Source: Asaia bogorensis (GTDB lineage Bacteria > Pseudomonadota > Alphaproteobacteria > Acetobacterales > Acetobacteraceae). From it: 6,259 bases of DNA. The notes below the pieces were generated by a model, which saw only the letters and a program-made list of their open reading frames with translations, searched no databases and was not told the DNA's origin. The stretch's first letter is position 1. Every line of letters begins with the position of its first letter. The stretch is from contig CAMBXJ010000270.1 of NCBI GenBank assembly GCA_945871455.1, positions 1 to 6,259 of the forward strand, read 5' to 3'. The position numbers and the translations under genes were made by a program. Positions 5,662 to 6,259 of this stretch are shown here, piece by piece.

Positions 5662-6259
5662 CCATGGTGGGGCGTGCCCTGGTCATTGGCGGACGGCGAG
5701 GAATTGGGGCGGCGGTCGTCCGGGCGATGGCGGAGCGTGGTTATGCGGTCACCTACACGTATCGGACTGATGCCGGAGACCCTCCCGAAGGGGTTTCCAC
5801 CATACCGCTTGACCTGTCCAACCGAGCAGCGGTGGACGCCTTCGCCGTTGCGCAGGAAGACGCCCCGGCCTGGGACGCGCTGATCCAGGTGGGCGGGACG
5901 ACCTATGACGCCCTGGCCGCGATGATGGACCAGGACGCCGCGGAACAGGCCATGCAGGTGAACTTCTTCTCGTTCGCCCGGATCGCGCGGGCGGTCGTGC
6001 GGCCGATGATGCGGGCGCGAACGGGGCGGATCGTGGCCATAGGGTCCGTCATCGGCGCGACCGTTGCCAGCCAGGGCAATGCCGCCTATGGCGCCACCAA
6101 GGCGGCATTGCTGGCCTATGTGCGCACCTTGGCGATCGAGAGCGCCCGTCGTGGCGTGACGGTGAACTACGTCGCGCCCGGCTTCGTCGATACCGAGATG
6201 ATGGCGCCGTTCGCCGCCTATCGCAAAGCCACGGAGGGTCGGGTTCCCGCCGGCCGCTT
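5658..6259 (+). CDS. SDR-family oxidoreductase, probable 3-ketoacyl-ACP reductase (partial)
   Basis: The gene runs off the right edge; 200 residues are visible, without a stop. It is a classical short-chain dehydrogenase: Rossmann motif GGRRGIG (11-17), Arg36 after the second strand (suggesting NADPH), Asp52 in PLDLS, Asn102, Ser130 in GSVIG, and the pair Tyr144/Lys148 in YGATK, followed by NYVAPGFVDTEM. Codon 1 is the ATG at 5658, overlapping the fabF1XL stop by four bases; a second ATG (codon 3) is possible. The context makes a FabG-type reduction of 3-ketoacyl-AcpXL the best guess, completing condensation, reduction and dehydration. Oddities are QVGG (77-80) in place of the usual NNAG and one extra residue between Ser130 and Tyr144 compared with E. 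coli FabG. Another SDR substrate cannot be excluded. Confidence 0.88.
   Translation, partial: MTMVGRALVIGGRRGIGAAVVRAMAERGYAVTYTYRTDAGDPPEGVSTIPLDLSNRAAVDAFAVAQEDAPAWDALIQVGGTTYDALAAMMDQDAAEQAMQVNFFSFARIARAVVRPMMRARTGRIVAIGSVIGATVASQGNAAYGATKAALLAYVRTLAIESARRGVTVNYVAPGFVDTEMMAPFAAYRKATEGRVPAGR

Noticed and set aside
2220..6259. Aryl polyene or other polyketide-like cluster
   Set aside because: ACP, dehydratase, two ketosynthases and an SDR also occur in aryl polyene clusters, but the AcpXL-specific C-terminal part and the gene order fit the lipid A very-long-chain fatty acid cluster much better.
2220..6259. A wholly new biological system
   Set aside because: Every gene falls into a known family and the order matches a described pathway; only variations on it are of interest.

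Overview
The window looks like chromosomal DNA from a GC-rich alphaproteobacterium. Three things point there: a fused IspD-IspF enzyme, an acyl carrier protein of the AcpXL type, and an AcpXL-FabZ-FabF2-FabF1 gene order known from rhizobia and relatives. A REP-like palindrome and the overall codon use would suit Rhodospirillales or Acetobacteraceae, but the family cannot be fixed from the sequence alone. All recognised genes lie on the + strand.

Layout: positions 1-305 hold no convincing gene, but carry a perfect 7-bp dyad (52-70) and a 24/25-bp tandem repeat (138-206). ispDF (306-1448) follows and makes two steps of the MEP isoprenoid pathway. The 330-bp gap behind it (1449-1778) contains a 13-bp palindrome and an 88-bp REP-like inverted repeat (1608-1695). 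A small tryptophan-rich lipoprotein gene lies at 1779-2075. After a 144-bp gap comes a very-long-chain fatty acid cluster: acpXL (2220-2501), fabZXL (2521-2994), fabF2XL (2984-4174), a 212-bp gap, fabF1XL (4387-5661), and an SDR-family ketoreductase gene (5658 to beyond the right edge).

How the genes fit together: by homology, AcpXL carries a growing acyl chain. FabF1XL, with a full Cys-His-Lys-His set, condenses. FabF2XL, which lacks the nucleophile and resembles a chain length factor, probably partners it. The SDR would reduce the 3-keto group and FabZXL would dehydrate. In rhizobia this set makes the (omega-1)-hydroxylated C28-type chain that LpxXL attaches to lipid A; any acyltransferase here would lie beyond the right edge. 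The system is known, not new. Points worth a second look are the CLF-like KS/KS pair, an SDR directly after fabF1XL where rhizobia have an alcohol dehydrogenase-like gene, an AT-rich rare-codon island at the altered active site of fabF2XL, and an apparent REP remnant in the gap that splits the operon.
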